In this document: piece after piece, positions 13,801 to 25,300 of the stretch
Position numbering within the stretch: the stretch's first letter is position 1
Layout: each line of letters opens with the position of its first letter
From: Lingula anatina
Taxonomy: Eukaryota > Brachiopoda > Lingulata > Lingulida > Lingulidae
DNA length: 64,000 nucleotides
Direction of reading: 5' to 3'
Assembly: GCF_001039355.2 (NCBI RefSeq)
Contig: NW_019775791.1
Coordinates: forward strand, 732,038-796,037
Made by a program: the position numbers and the translations under genes
Notes under the pieces: generated by a model
The model's input: only the letters and a program-made list of their open reading frames with translations
Told to the model about the DNA's origin: nothing
Databases searched by the model: none

Positions 13801-14369
13801 TCACATTAATCTTACTGACTTGAAAGATCCTAGGTAGTATTTACTGTTCTAAGTTCATACTTGAAATGCTGAAGAAAAAAAAAAAAAAACAGGTGTTTAC
13901 AAAAGATACCAGGTGTTTACAAAAGATACCCTATTGTATACAATATAACTATGCCCACATAGAATTAAATAGTAAAGAATCTTTAGAACCAATTACATAA
14001 ATATAAAGCCAAGGAGTTGGGTGAACTTGGTAATGTACAATGACAAGTAGCACCTGTTCATATTATCCTGATAGACAAACTTGTATTGGAACATGTGTGC
14101 ATGCCTGCCTGTGTTTGAAAATGCATGGATTGCACAGATCACAATTGTAAGGGTAGGGAATAACAAGCTTAGACAACAGATAATCTCACAAACTGAGAAT
14201 GTTGATCTATCAAAGAATATCTGGGCATATAACCAAGGCTTGTCCTTGCTTCTATCCGTCACTGCTTACCTGAATCGCCTTCGTCATCTCGTGTGACCCT
14301 CTCTACCCTAGCGAGGTTCCCAGAGTCAAACTTGGAGGTAAAAAGCAGCCCTCCGCACCGACATTCCAT
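1809..14369 (-). CDS. AGBL5: Cytosolic carboxypeptidase 5 (AGBL5/CCP5), tubulin deglutamylase; 16 coding exons, complete
   Basis: Family knowledge: CCP5 is an M14 zinc carboxypeptidase that removes branch-point glutamates from polyglutamylated tubulin, on cilia and cytoplasmic microtubules. Exons read from GT-AG borders: 14270-14369, 13694-13784, 12676-12847, 11514-11680, 11073-11253, 7656-8735, 7197-7366, 6783-6918, 6295-6479, 5800-5984, 4751-5544, 4438-4511, 3898-4181, 3474-3525, 2158-2242, 1809-1904. They sum to 3852 nt with no frame break (1283 aa). The start [20 protein letters not shown] matches the family N-terminus. The zinc motif HPGE lies at about residues 246-249, [10 protein letters not shown] at 574-583, and the presumed catalytic Glu is E638 in SKEGSGRV. 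The two zinc motifs are about 325 residues apart because exon 6 carries a long Ser-rich insertion; vertebrate CCP5 has a shorter one. The tail (residues ~800-1283) is low-complexity Ser/Thr/Pro/Gln and basic. Reading past the exon 14 donor would stop after LLSPR, an alternative shorter end. The assembly gap is in intron 5, not in coding sequence. Confidence 0.95.
2931..3006. repeat. Tandem duplication, 35-bp unit x2
   Basis: The block starting ataatgtacacatacaacac and ending tctaccat occurs twice back to back without a visible difference, inside AGBL5 intron 14. Confidence 0.85.
3367..3390 (+). repeat. G-run (possible G-quadruplex former)
   Basis: An uninterrupted run of G with a few A interruptions, in AGBL5 intron 14. 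On the transcribed RNA of AGBL5 it would read as C-rich. No other signal is attached to it. Confidence 0.6.
7656..8735 (-). other. AGBL5: AGBL5 exon 6: catalytic exon with expanded insertion
   Basis: This 1080-nt exon encodes about 360 residues. It begins [14 protein letters not shown] (zinc His and Glu) and ends at the third zinc ligand region [16 protein letters not shown]. Between them lies an acidic, Ser/Asn-rich stretch of roughly 200 residues after the [11 protein letters not shown] block that looks disordered. In this family the equivalent stretch is a variable loop. The exon acceptor (after 8736) lies in an 84-bp tandem array described separately. Confidence 0.9.
8722..8844. repeat. 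84-bp tandem array over the AGBL5 exon 6 acceptor (left part)
   Basis: The block that contains the exon 6 acceptor and the first 14 coding bases (cttagtacatatacctagg at 8722) recurs 84 bp further on at 8806 as cttagtacatacacctagg. The array continues to the right of the inserted element at 10688-10823. The duplicated acceptor, if used, would read [16 protein letters not shown] and then a stop codon, so only the 8735 site keeps AGBL5 open. Confidence 0.85.
8841..9210. mobile_element. TTAA-target MITE, left copy, cut off by the gap
   Basis: It starts at TTAA (8841-8844) followed by AGTCATAATAACTCTTC. By eye it is identical over the whole 366 bp to the complete copy at 10059-10687, including a 20-bp perfect palindrome centred on cttaag near 9000. 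It stops where the N run starts. Because the two copies match perfectly around a gap, this may be one element represented twice at unjoined contig ends. Confidence 0.7.
9211..10054. other. Assembly gap (844 N)
   Basis: Unsequenced bases within AGBL5 intron 5. Sequence resumes exactly at the TTAA of a second copy of the element that precedes the gap. Long open frames crossing it are artefacts. Confidence 1.
10059..10687. mobile_element. Complete 629-bp non-autonomous DNA transposon with TTAA target duplication (piggyBac-like MITE)
   Basis: Left end AGTCATAATAACTCTTC; the reverse complement of the right end reads AGCAATAATAACTCTTC, giving 15 of 17 matching terminal bases. TTAA flanks both sides (10055-10058 and 10688-10691). 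The flanking 84-bp units supply an intact empty site, aaaggtgTTAActtcacag (seen at 8751-8768 and 10766-10783), so the insertion and its TTAA duplication can be read directly. No transposase frame is present. TTAA duplication is typical of the piggyBac superfamily, but the ends lack the canonical CCC start, so the family is inferred. Confidence 0.75.
10688..10823. repeat. 84-bp tandem array, right part
   Basis: One full unit (10688-10771) and one partial unit (10772-10823) of the same 84-bp repeat found at 8757-8840. They include another copy of the acceptor-like cacctagg block of AGBL5 exon 6. Confidence 0.85.
12284..12462. mobile_element. Foldback MITE family A, copy 1 (reverse orientation)
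   Basis: Both ends carry complementary blocks rich in GATCGATC (ggatcgatctaacaggatcg on the left, agatcgatcc on the right) plus TTCCCA/TGGGAA near the tips. The same pattern occurs at 20111-20354, 33850-34084 and 56272-56522. This copy is in the opposite orientation and lies in AGBL5 intron 3. No coding capacity. Confidence 0.65.
12583..12652. repeat. 14-bp minisatellite x5
   Basis: Five copies of agaagactcagaac (one reads agaagactcagtac) lie just 3' of AGBL5 exon 3 on the transcribed strand, about 25 bp beyond its donor. Confidence 0.9.
13891..13930. repeat. 20-bp tandem duplication
   Basis: The block caggtgtttacaaaagatac appears twice in succession in AGBL5 intron 1, after an A-run. Confidence 0.85.
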
Positions 14370-17300
14370 TGTGTGGAGACAATCACATCTAAAATAGTAG
14401 AAGTCACACATGAAAAAGATCATATAACAACAGTCTCTCCAGTATATATATATACACAGTACCGTAAGGACGTCTTCCTGTGGTAATGTTTAAAGCATGG
14501 AAAGACACAGGGTTGTATCCAAAATTTAACTCTGATAGGAAAAAAAATGCTCAGTAAATATTTAAAGAAATTATGCAATGTGTTTTTTACTCTGAGCATT
14601 TGGATTATAAGTAAAAGGTCCCCATTTCACAGCTGTAATGATCGGTGAGATAAGACCTCTTTTATCTATGTAGATTGTTTTATGACTTATGTCCTGTTGA
14701 GATATCTGTAGTTAATGTCTCATATGATATCAACATACCCAAGAAATGGTTCTGTATTTTTATTTCATGTTTAGATCTACTTGTTTAAATTTTATTTGGA
14801 AGCATAATCATGATAGAAATGTCTGGTTTAGATTCTTTTCTTTAGAATTTCACAACAAAATATATAACAATATAATAATAAATAGATAATAGTCTCTTAT
14901 TCATTATTTCTAATGTTCCTTCTACGTCATGATATAAATCCTCCAACCACCATAAAAAGAAAGACTAATCAGCTAAACTCTATGAGCTGTTGTACAACTT
15001 CAGTGATAAGTACATGTACCATAAACACTGATGAACATGTATATATTAAAAGATGAGACATTCTTCATTAAGAATCAGTTCAGTTGATCAGCTATGGAAT
15101 AGAAGGTTTTTAGAAATAATATGTACAGAGTAACAGTGTGAGCAATATAAATGAAATGAGAACCATCAGATCATAGAAGACAGCTGTCACAGCTTCTGGC
15201 CTCAGAAGACATGGTGCTGCTACAAGCCTCTCCTCTCGTTATTTCGCAATTTGCATACAAATTTTAGTACTCAAACGTGATACTGAATATTAAGTTTCAC
15301 TAAGCAGAACATAGTCACCAACGGAAGCACAAGAACAGCATACTGTGCAAGTACACATATAAATTATATTACAATAACAAGTAATGTTTCAACTTTCAAG
15401 ACTTGTCTACGTTGTGAGCTTCTTGAACTCAAGTTCAAGAAGCGATTTCTACATAAGACAACCCAACTCACAAGGGATATTCTTGTAAATGAAGTGTGCA
15501 TTTACCTTTTTTAATTTTTTCCTATCCCTTTTCTTCTGACATGTAATAACTAGGAAATCCTGGGTCGTAGTTTTTAGATTGAAGTACAGAATAAACTATC
15601 CGTTGCTGTCACATGACCTAAATCTGGCCTTTAATTGGCTCGTTTAGCTTGGTCACATGATAGCTAAAATGGCCGATAAATGTCCCATTTTCGAGCACCT
15701 GATGCCTCTAGTACAACAGAGGTCTTGAACGTTGTGCATGACAAAATTGTGTTTTGTAAAATTTAACTAACCAAATAATTAGTATTAGCCTTTGGCTTAA
15801 AAAGATGTGAGCGGGTTGGGAAAGACCGCGAGTATTTTAGTATACATATTTTAAAGTTTGGATCACTGAGGTAGTCAATGCCAAAAAACGAGGATATATT
15901 TTTTACCAGAAATTTTGGTCCAAGTAAAGTTATGTTGCAGTGTGGTTTATCAATCACTTAAGCAAACACAGGGCACAAGATTTTCAACAATTAAAAAAGA
16001 ATATATTTTTTTAACTAATTATGTCAATGTCCCCTTCATTTTATTTTCCTGCATAAGCCAAATTCAGTTACTTGCATTCTTTGACATTTTATTTTCGGTA
16101 AATATTACAATTTTTGAGTAGGAGCAATCGTATAACTAATGACAATATGTCATATGCTTGGAAACAGGCCAAATAATGCTCTTCCTGTACTCCTATTAAT
16201 TTTAATTACATTTTCTTTGCCTATATTTTACATTATATACATGTATGTATATTGAACTAGTACAATGGAAGGGAAAACATGAATAGCAGTGTTAGAGACC
16301 GACTATTCAGTCTTGCTTGGAAACATTAGTGTCAACTATTTGAAAAGTACAACAGAATTTTTGGAATTATTACACTCTATGAACCATTGACTTAAAATTA
16401 TGGAAAAGAGGCATATCATTTTAAGTGAGATATATTTCACAAAAATGAAAAATACATGCATATATATTAACATGAATGAATTATAATTGTATGCCTAAGA
16501 AATCAAAATTATAAAAAAATAAAATTATGAAATCACATCGCTCTCAATAATCTGTGCTGAAAGTCCATTCATAATTGTTCGATATATGCTTATTGATAAA
16601 TAAAAATATCACAGTTTTCCCACAGCTTTAAAATTTACTTTTGGAACATTATAATGCCATTAATTCAGTGAAGCCCAGGATTATTCATACATGCAGGGTT
16701 GAATTCAGTGTCCCCAGCCTTCCCAACTCAATGGTGCTCTCTCATACTAGGACAGGTATATTGTGCTGCATGATTTACATATTAAAAATCTCACTGCTCT
16801 AATATAATATAAATGTTTTGTTCTGTCCTCTCTGCCATCCAAATATCTCATCCCATTGCTATGTACTTATTATATATTTGTACTTAATTGTTCTTTTCTC
16901 TCTGCAATCCAAATATCACTTTCCTTAATTTTAGGTGAATTTTTCCACCTTTCATTTGTTTATTTTTAACTCTGGAAGTTTGGTGCCCCCCTGAGCCATA
17001 GTGGCTTTAACATGTGCTTACAGTAGTCTGCATGAATCCAGCCCTGCCTTGAGGCCTCCAGTAAATAAACTTAACATGAAATGACTTATAGAAAGTTTAC
17101 AAAGAACACTTATGGGACAACACAATCTACTTTGAACAATTAATCACTGCTTTTAATGTTGTAATTAATATTGTCATTCATCATGACATATTTATGGTGA
17201 AGCTCTGCACCAGGTAACTTAACTGTATCAAATTTCATTAATAAATTTACTTATGAAACAATAAACATTTCTTGAATGTCAAACAAAAAGCAAATACAAT

Positions 17301-18892
17301 AACTGAGTACAAGACTTATTGCACAGTTTCACATTTGATTGACCATTAACGCAAACAAGACATTGAAAATCCAAATATTGATTTAAATGCCAGGTAAAGA
17401 AGTTAAAAGGTATGCTATCTTTATTAGATCACTTCCAAAATCATTCCCAATGTCAGACCTTTGAGTGATAAAACCCCTGACATAAAAGTATCTGATGAGG
17501 ATATTTCCATCTGAAATGTACAGTAAGACAAGGTCTCAATGACTGTCAGTCATTTAGAACTATATAACTTAATTAGATATGATAAAATACTATAAATCCA
17601 AATGCAGGGATGGGTTGAGCAATGGAAAATTGCTTTTTTTTTATTCTTTGTTTTTAAGGAAAATTTATTCCGCCAAGAAAAGCCCAAGACAGGATACCAT
17701 TTACTGAAGACCTGGATATGTGCTGTAAATATTTGTACATCTTCTATTCTAAAAGTATACTTCAAGTAAGTTATAGTGTGCATTAAGATATATACAGCCA
17801 ACATTTTGATAGCACACTTTAAATAAGTCATTGTAGGCTTCAACTGAAGCATCAGACTGAGTCTCTTTTTTTCACCATATTTGGTGAAAAATAAATGGTA
17901 GGCAGAATGAGGCAAATATAAAACAGTGGACAAGTTTTTTTCATCATAATTTGTAGGGCACAGGGATTGATTTTTGTTGGTTTTTGCTTTGTTTGATATG
18001 TTATACTGTCACCTATTTTCTTTTTCGAGGCCAAAGGTTGGTGATACAAAACAAACAACAAATACACCCCACCCCTGTTCCACCACAGTAATCATACAGA
18101 ATAAACTTATATTATGCATAATGTGTTTCCACTTTACTTAAATCAGTGAGGTGAATAATTTACTTGCATTTTGCTAGAACATAAAATATACAATTTTAAG
18201 ATCTGTTCACTGATTATAACCATATTTTTGAAAGCATTCAAATGTAGGTATTACCTGTAATACTTCAATTAAGCACCTAAGCACATAAACATATAATAAT
18301 AAAATGTTGTAGTTATAAACACAGAGCCCCTGTTCACTCAGGCACTCTACAAATGATCCATTAGCATGTCACTTTCTCTTGTGGGCAAGTACAACTTAAA
18401 TTTTAGTTCCATGACCACAGAAATCACTAATGCCTGGCAAATAATTCTGATGGGTACATCAAGTCCTGCCTTTTATTCTCCACCCCTGTTGCCCTACTGT
18501 CAGAAGACCTGGGGGACAGCCCATCCGTCCAAAAAAAAAAAAAAAAAAATGCGCTTTGTTTGAACATGATTTTGGGTTGTAAAAATAGTGGGAATAAATG
18601 TTCTGTGGCATTATGATGGTGGTGGTGGGGAGGGGGGGGGGGTTAAGTTGTAAAAATGCCAATAAAAATTGGATTTTTGATTTAAAAAATCTGTGAATCA
18701 GACATCCATTTGGTGTCATTCCCAGATCCTCTGCTTATAAGGGAATATGGCACTGATCTCACATTTAGCAAAAAATATTAGTTCAACTCAAGGTGACATT
18801 TTAGTAAGATAAAAGGAAGAAAAATGGAAAATTCAAGTCATCATTCAGGAGCCTTAAAACAGCTCCATTCCTTCAGTGCAAAGACCATCTAA
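14370..18892. other. AGBL5 upstream region / intergenic
   Basis: No coding exon is supported. A candidate noncoding first exon for AGBL5 may end at a minus-strand donor near 15504 (AAAG|GTAAAT). Just upstream, 15600-15680 holds an inverted CCAAT box (attggct near 15637) and denser CpG, so it is a plausible promoter. A 26-bp palindrome lies at 15418-15443. The rest is AT-rich. A G-run lies at about 18630-18642 and an A-run at 18532-18549. Confidence 0.35.
15418..15443. repeat. 26-bp palindrome
   Basis: Arms GCTTCTTGAACT and AGTTCAAGAAGC are perfectly complementary around a 2-base centre. It can form a hairpin or cruciform, and the halves resemble GAAnnTTC heat-shock-type half-sites, though no role is shown. 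Confidence 0.75.
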
Positions 18893-21688
18893 CTACCAAT
18901 CTTCTTCCTCTTCATCATCCTCATCATCTTCTGTTTGTGGTTTCCCTACACGGTCAGCCAGACCCAACACATAGCCCTTCATCTCTGAGGCCATCTGGGA
19001 GGAGTCTGGTTTCTCTGTTAGCACCCAGGTCTCATCTGTACTGCTTACTGTGGCTCTGCACACGGGACACGTATGGCTTGACACACTCCTATAGAACAAC
19101 AGAACAATTTATTATCTCATGAATCTCAAGAAGCCTATTAAAGTTATGGTGTGCAACATAAAAATCAAACCACAAAGGTGCAAGTTGTACATTATAATTC
19201 TTTTTTTTTCTTAGCTTATGTATATACACTGTTAAGATTCACATCATAATCTCAAGTGTCTGCAAGATCCACGAACATTGTGAAGTTATGAACTGATAAC
19301 AAATGAAGAGATCTTGATTATCTCATGAATCTCAAAAAGCCTATTTAAGTTAAGGTGTGCCACATAAAAATCAAACCATTAAGGTGCATGTTTTTTTACT
19401 TTATTTTTTTGTTGGTATGTAGGTGTCATTCTTAGCTTATACACTGTTAAGATTCACATCATAATGTCATGTGTCTGCAAGATCCACGAACATTATAAAC
19501 TGATAACAAATGAAGGGCAGACAGGCTTGAAAGGACTGTAAGATTAATTCTAATGATGTCACATCTTTCTGTAACTCTGGTTATCTCAAACATTTGTATT
19601 TTTTCTATATAGCCTGTATTTATGCCATGAGGCATGTTTCAAGCTGTTAAAGGAACAAAAAGGTCATAGGTTTCAAGGATAACAGTAAATCATTCCCTTG
19701 GCTCAAGCTGTGAGAAAATAAAAAGTGCAATGTAAACCTGTGTATGATGCCAAGACAATTTTATTGATGAAAAAAATCAAATGCCAATCCCTTCTTGTAG
19801 CAAAACTGCACTGTTTTCATTTCTCTACCATAATCACATATATATAGAGCTGGGGAAAATGTAACAACTTACGTGAGAACACATAGTAATATAACATACT
19901 TACCACCTGTCAATACACTGTTCACAGTACAGGTGAGCACATGGTAATATGACATACTTACCACCTGTCAATACACTGTTCACAGTACAGGTGAGCACAT
20001 GGTAATATGACATCAGCTTTTCTCTCCATACAAATAATACATTCATTGGCTTCCTCAGATGCACATGACAAACTGTCAGCTCTGAAAAGCGATAAGAGGG
20101 AGATTTAGACCCCATTTCCATAGATTTTAGATCAATCTATCCCTGTGGGGAGTCTCACTAGATTACTGTCAGCTTAGCCGGCTTAAACGTCTGTCCCGCC
20201 TACTAAAAGCTATAAGGGGGTAATTGACTATGGTGCGTGCTCGGCTAACTGCAATTTAGCATGAACCCCCAGAAAGTTAGGTCGATCTAAATCTTAATCT
20301 CTGAATCGATCTAAATCTTAATCTCTGAATCGATCTAAATCTCTGGGAATACACCCTTAGACAATGCTCTCCATTTCCAATGTATATATATTCTGTTAAT
20401 GACTTAATGTATCAAAAACAAATGGAATGATTTTTTAAAAAGATAATTCAAGATAACACACAAAAAAAAAAAAAAAAAAAAAAAATACAAACCAGCATTG
20501 AAAAATAATTCTCTACAGTGACAATAGAAAATAGTTTCTTTGGTAGAACAAATTATTTACCATTTTTGTACATGACCTAGGGTTTAATAATACATTTTTG
20601 AGGATTACTACAGTGGTGAAGTCATCTCTTACTTACTCTGACAGTATAATGGAGGCAGTGAGAGCTGTCCTCTTAGGGTCTGTGTTCAAGGAAGATGACT
20701 CAGCTTGTGCAATAATCTCATGATACAGACGTACAAACTGCTTGATGTTCAGTATCCTGGTAGACTCCACATGACCACTCTCTGACATGACCTGGAGTAT
20801 TGGAAACTGACATGATGTACACATGATGTACAGCCATACACATAATATATACATGATATATACATGATGTACATGTAATATACCCCGACAAAATATTTTA
20901 TAAATATCTGCTTTATGTCAGAAATAGCTGTAGCGGTGTCACTGCATTTCTTATTGAAACAAATGGCTGCACACTGTTAAAACATGATATTAATTAAGTG
21001 AAAGTTCTAAGTCATCCAAAATAATAAGAATCAAATGAAATGGAAAATAAAATGACAAGCAGATGTTGCAGTGTCATCTTGAGACCTTTCATTTTAAACT
21101 TTTACACAAAAGTTCAAAAATTTCTTAAATTTAAAAATGCATTTTGATTGTGATAACTTTTTTTTCAGAATAATCCATCACCAATTACCTTCATGCACCT
21201 AATCCTGACAGCAGCCTTCCATAGCAGAGTAGAATCAGTGCCTGGTTTTACCTGGAATACCAACTTCTTCCCAGTGTCATCTGTAAATGCCTCTGTACTA
21301 AAATAATGAAAAACATGAATATATATAACAATGCGTTACATATATGTCAAAATAACAACATTATCATATTATTAATGAAATCATTTGTACAAAAATGTTA
21401 AAGAGAAAATACCATGCAATCCATGCTTAATTATTTCACAGATGTTTGTTTAGACGAAGTGGTAAGAGCAACTAGTTAAAACTAACTTGTTGAAAGAAAA
21501 TAAAATAAAATAAAAATCCTAAACAATGAAGTGACCTACATTTCATTTACTTGTCTCACAGCCTCCAGGAATTCTTCATAACTCAGTGCAGCTATTTCCT
21601 TGAGCTGTGAGGCTTGGTTCCTCAGTTTATCATGCACCCACACCACCTGTGAGGGGACGTTCTCACGCAGGCTTTGTCCCTGACCCAT
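18893..21688 (-). CDS. RNF141: RING finger protein 141, complete, five coding exons
   Basis: Exons by GT-AG borders: 21540-21688, 21189-21297, 20637-20791, 19962-20081, 18893-19088; total 729 nt, 242 aa, in frame (human RNF141 is about 230 aa). The start MGQGQSL fits an N-myristoylation signal (Gly2, Ser6), as in the vertebrate protein, implying membrane anchoring. The N-terminal part (SYEEFLEAVRQVNE, KLVFQVKPGTDSTLLWKA, VESTRILNIKQFVRLY) matches the RNF141 family. A C3HC4 RING spans residues 152-188: C152, C155, C166, H168, C171, C174, C185, C188. Such RINGs act as E3 ubiquitin ligases, which is inference here. The tail ends in an acidic run (EDDEDDEEEEDW) not found in the human protein. Donor 19962 lies in a 58-bp tandem duplication. 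A noncoding 5' exon may lie upstream, towards 22050. It is divergent from the RASSF gene. Confidence 0.95.
19111..19517. repeat. 206-bp tandem duplication in RNF141 intron 4
   Basis: Two copies of a roughly 206-bp block begin attatctcatgaatctcaa (19111 and 19317) and end aactgataacaaatgaag. They differ by scattered substitutions and a few small indels. The array starts about 20 bp upstream of the last exon's acceptor. Confidence 0.85.
19862..20020. repeat. 58-bp tandem duplication over the RNF141 exon 4 donor
   Basis: The block acatacttaccacctgtcaa through gcacatggtaatatg is present twice (about 19894-19951 and 19952-20009), with a degenerate third piece at 19871-19893. Each full copy carries the coding bases for the RING residues from VILPCAH to CIDRW and the GTAAGT donor. 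Donor 19962 joins in frame to the last exon. The distal donor would lengthen the exon by 58 nt and shift the frame. Confidence 0.9.
20111..20354. mobile_element. Foldback MITE family A, copy 2
   Basis: Ends are ccatttccatag... and ...tctgggaataca, with GATCGATC-type inner blocks. TTAGAC stands at both sides (20105-20110 and 20357-20362), so an 8-bp target duplication with two changes is possible. A 24-bp sub-repeat (cttaatctctgaatcgatct) has expanded near the right end. Located in RNF141 intron 3. Confidence 0.65.
20461..20486. repeat. A-run
   Basis: An A homopolymer of about 25 bases in RNF141 intron 3. No retroposed gene sequence is recognised in front of it. Confidence 0.8.
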
Positions 21689-22200
21689 GGATACCTTCTG
21701 CTCTTCTAGGAGACTGAAGTAGGACAACATTATGCCAGGAATGTGTATCAAAAGGAGTGCTTACGCATAAAATTCGTTCTACACTTCCCATTACAGTGGC
21801 CCCGTCCCTCTGGTTAAAATAAAAACACAATCCCCGTCGCAGTTAAACTTTAAGACAAAACTGTGAATTCAAATGCAACATCTATAAATGTGAGGCTGCG
21901 ATCTCTCAAATACTGAACCAGTTTGATATCAATGGAACAAAATATAGAACTGGAAATGGTCCCTTCTCATTCATTCACAATGAAGGCCTCGAGGCTCGAG
22001 TGGAAGGAACTACAAAACTTACAAGTAAGAGATGACAACAGATCGTAACTAACGGATTTCACAGTTTTATGAAATAGTAACCACTTACTATTGATCCTAG
22101 GTAAAACTGCCCTTATTCTGTGGGAACATACTTCTGTTGCTGTCCTGGTTCATAAAAATTTCGCAATTTTATACAATTATTTTTCTTTCTGTCTGATGAC

Positions 22201-22260
22201 CAATGTGAAGTACGTCATCAAAATATGGGTAAACATTGCCGGTGACGTCACGTCATTTAG
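22201..22260. promoter_or_regulatory. Candidate bidirectional promoter with CRE sites
   Basis: A perfect palindromic cAMP-response element, TGACGTCA, lies at 22243-22250, followed at once by CGTCA. A half-site, TACGTCA, lies at 22211-22217. It stands between the 5' ends of RNF141 (minus strand) and the RASSF gene (plus strand), in a local rise of CpG. This spacing fits a shared head-to-head promoter bound by CREB/ATF factors, which is inference. Confidence 0.6.
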
Positions 22261-22261
22261 T

Positions 22262-22347
22262 GTCGGTACACAGGAAGAGTGAAGCTAGCAGGTGTGACAG
22301 CCAAATTCAGTTGTGGCGACTTTTCTGCAAGATTCTACCAAAAAGAC
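22262..22347 (+). other. Probable noncoding first exon of the RASSF gene
   Basis: A good donor, AAGAC|GTGAGT, lies at 22347/22348 just downstream of the CRE. The next plausible acceptor before the start codon is 26764 (tttctccattccag), which would give a second leader exon 26765-27507 continuous with the coding start. The transcription start is not visible. Confidence 0.4.
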
Positions 22348-25300
22348 GTGAGTTGATTAAGCAGATTCCATCTTTTTCAAATACTTATGTCGTGACATTG
22401 TAATCTTTCTGCTTGTTTGTATAAGTATTGAGAGAAAAAACACTCTAAAAAACTTTCTAAGTAAGTTTGACGTGACTGTTATCGTGTTGAATCAAAGAAA
22501 ATTGAAGATGGACTTTTTAAGTGTCAAGTTGTTGTTCATTGACGCGCTTTTTGTCGCAGCTCCTGTTCTGTTTTCAAGTTTTATATCCATTATGTTTCCT
22601 TTCTTGTTAATGTCAGTGTTATTAGTAAATCCCTTAAGTGTCCAGAGATTGTAATACAAATGACTTCTTGTCGTTGGCTCAATGAGTGTATTTATGAGTC
22701 ACCATTGGGCATCGCGTTACATATTAATTCTATGTATGCAGTTTATTGTAATCATAAAGTGTACCGGTAATCTGATAGACTTTGGCCTTAAATGATTAGG
22801 TACTGCATTCATTACTGTTGTTATCAGTGAGGCAACTGTACAGCAGTTTAGTTGCCAGCTGCCTGTACGAAGTCGTTTCCTTGTTAGTCTTAGATACTAC
22901 CAGTTGACATGTACCCACATTGTAAACATTTCATATTATATTTGAGTTAGTTTTTAGTTACTGATTATGCCTAATTGACTGCGTGGGTGCAGTAAAGTCA
23001 TTATCATGAATTCTGTTACTGTATTTTTGATAATTTGCCAATGCCAGGTGATATTTACAGGTTAATAATTTATCTTAAACAGCCTGCAGCACTTTGGTGG
23101 AATGGACATGTTATGTAACATTACATACCCAATGTATTTAATTTCACAGAATAGAAAACCACATGCAGGATGTGCATGATTTGTTGTATTTGAAAGACAG
23201 TTGATGTGCTCTAATTATAACATCTGTCATTTTTGTCAAAAATTGTCAAGCTATTCTCTTGAGGGATAAAATGCATGGTAGCATGTGTATTTTATGATGT
23301 GTGCACTAAAACAGTAAGCAGTAAGAGAATCCTTTGAAAATTGATTTAGTTTTTGGGCCAGATGCCCATATATTTCCCAAAACAAAAACAAATTCAGATC
23401 TAAGGACTTTTTCTGTTAATGGTGGATTGTGTGACTTTCATCTTTCTGTTGATCGCATCATTTTATAAGGAAGAAAGCAGTTGTTGGAATACCAAGAACA
23501 AAGTTTTGACTAAATTTAATAGTTTTTATCCATAGAATCCTTTAATTCAAGTATTCCAGGGCTTTGAAATAAGGTGTATCCTACTGCGCTGTGTGTTATC
23601 AAGGAAGGAAGTCCTTGTGGAGAACTAGGTACTTTATGTCAAATTATATGATTGCTGAAAAGTTAGAAATTGTTGTATGTTGAGAAAATCATTTGCAGCT
23701 GGATGTCTCGTATATTTGACATGAATAGGCTTTTTTTTATGAAAGTGTGCTAATAAATCCCAAATTTTAGTGGTGTGCTGACTAAGAAAATGAAATGACA
23801 TGAAGAACCATAGGTGTCTGTGTGAAGATATACGAGCAGTAGACATTTGTCCAAACTGTGACTCAAATAATGATTTTCAGTGATCTCTTTAAAAACATCA
23901 AAGAAAAGAACTTGAATTAAGTATGTTTGTGGTGACAAGCTACAAATAATACTGTATTAAGTTTGGATGTTCAAGGTAATAATGAAAGCCTGTGTGTCAG
24001 TAGATAATCAAAGTACAATACGGCCTAGTTCTTAACAGATGGTTAGTTGTGATACACTTTCATTGCCTGATTGGTCAGTGGTCTAGGACATCATAATGGA
24101 GTCTTCTGTGACCTTTTGTCAGCAGGGTGTCATCTCTGTGTCACCTGTGTATTTAAGAATGATGCCCCCCCCTCTTCTGACTCACTGGTATACCCATTAG
24201 CTAAGTTAGAAGTACAAGGTCAATGTATGAATAGCCAGCAGAGATGTAATATGTTTCTTGACCAGTTACATATCAAGGCAGGATGGGCTTTTAATGAGAA
24301 AGTAGCCCAGTGTTTGCTAATGGATGCTGATATATAGAGTCTCCAGCAAACTTTGCTAAATCAAAAATCAACAGTTTGATCACATGAGGCTGGTCCATGA
24401 TAAAAGTAATTCTGGACATTGTTTAGTCCTTCTCCTGTGACATGATATTGTTTGTGAAATATTTATTGCAATGTATTGTGATAACATATCAGATATCTGG
24501 CCTATACCCAAACAGCAAGTAGGTGCTGAAATTTGAAGCTTTGGAGATCTTGCTGGAGTCACTTTAGGTAGTTTATACAGTGATAAAGTTACTAATTACT
24601 TGCCCCCCAAGGTAGACATCAACTTCAACTTTGCTCAAGGTATCAGGAGAGTCAAAGTTGAAAAATGATCCAGTTTGCTTGTATATCGTTGCATCACACT
24701 AAACATTCAGTATTCAGCACAAACAATGTCATTTTATCCTGAAGGTTTGTGAAAATTAATAATGTGTAAGTTTATTTACTCTGTGTGCTATGGAAAGGTA
24801 AGTACATTTGGTGGGCCAATAGGTTGCTGATATTGAATAGAAAGGACAGGTGTTGACATAGCTTTTTGATAGCATAGTCAGGTATTTGCACGTGTATTAT
24901 GTTCCCAAATACGGCCAACGGAAGCAGGTAGCACCGACGCTTACTTAGCACAAAGGCAACTTACACTAATTGACCAAGGGGGTTCATTTGTTTTCCTTCC
25001 TTTTTTTACATATGTAGATTTAAAATGGGATCTCACCTTTTCTTATTTTTGACACTTCAGTGCAAAGACCATCTAACTACCAATCTTCTTCCTCTTCATC
25101 ATCCTCATCATCTGTTTGTGGTTTCCCAAATTGTGGCCAGTTTTTACAAAATGTTTTAGATTAACTTGTAGCAGTGGACTCATGGTTACCTTGTGTGACC
25201 CCTGAGTCAAGTAGCAAACACAATGAGTTAATGAAGAGAGGTTTTAACACCTCAGAATAACCCAGTGCATTGGTCTCTGATCACTGTGTGATTAGGAGTT

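Noticed and set aside
18430-18550. A-run after a GC-richer stretch, as at the end of a SINE or retrocopy
   Set aside because: No polymerase III boxes, target duplication or gene similarity seen in front of it.
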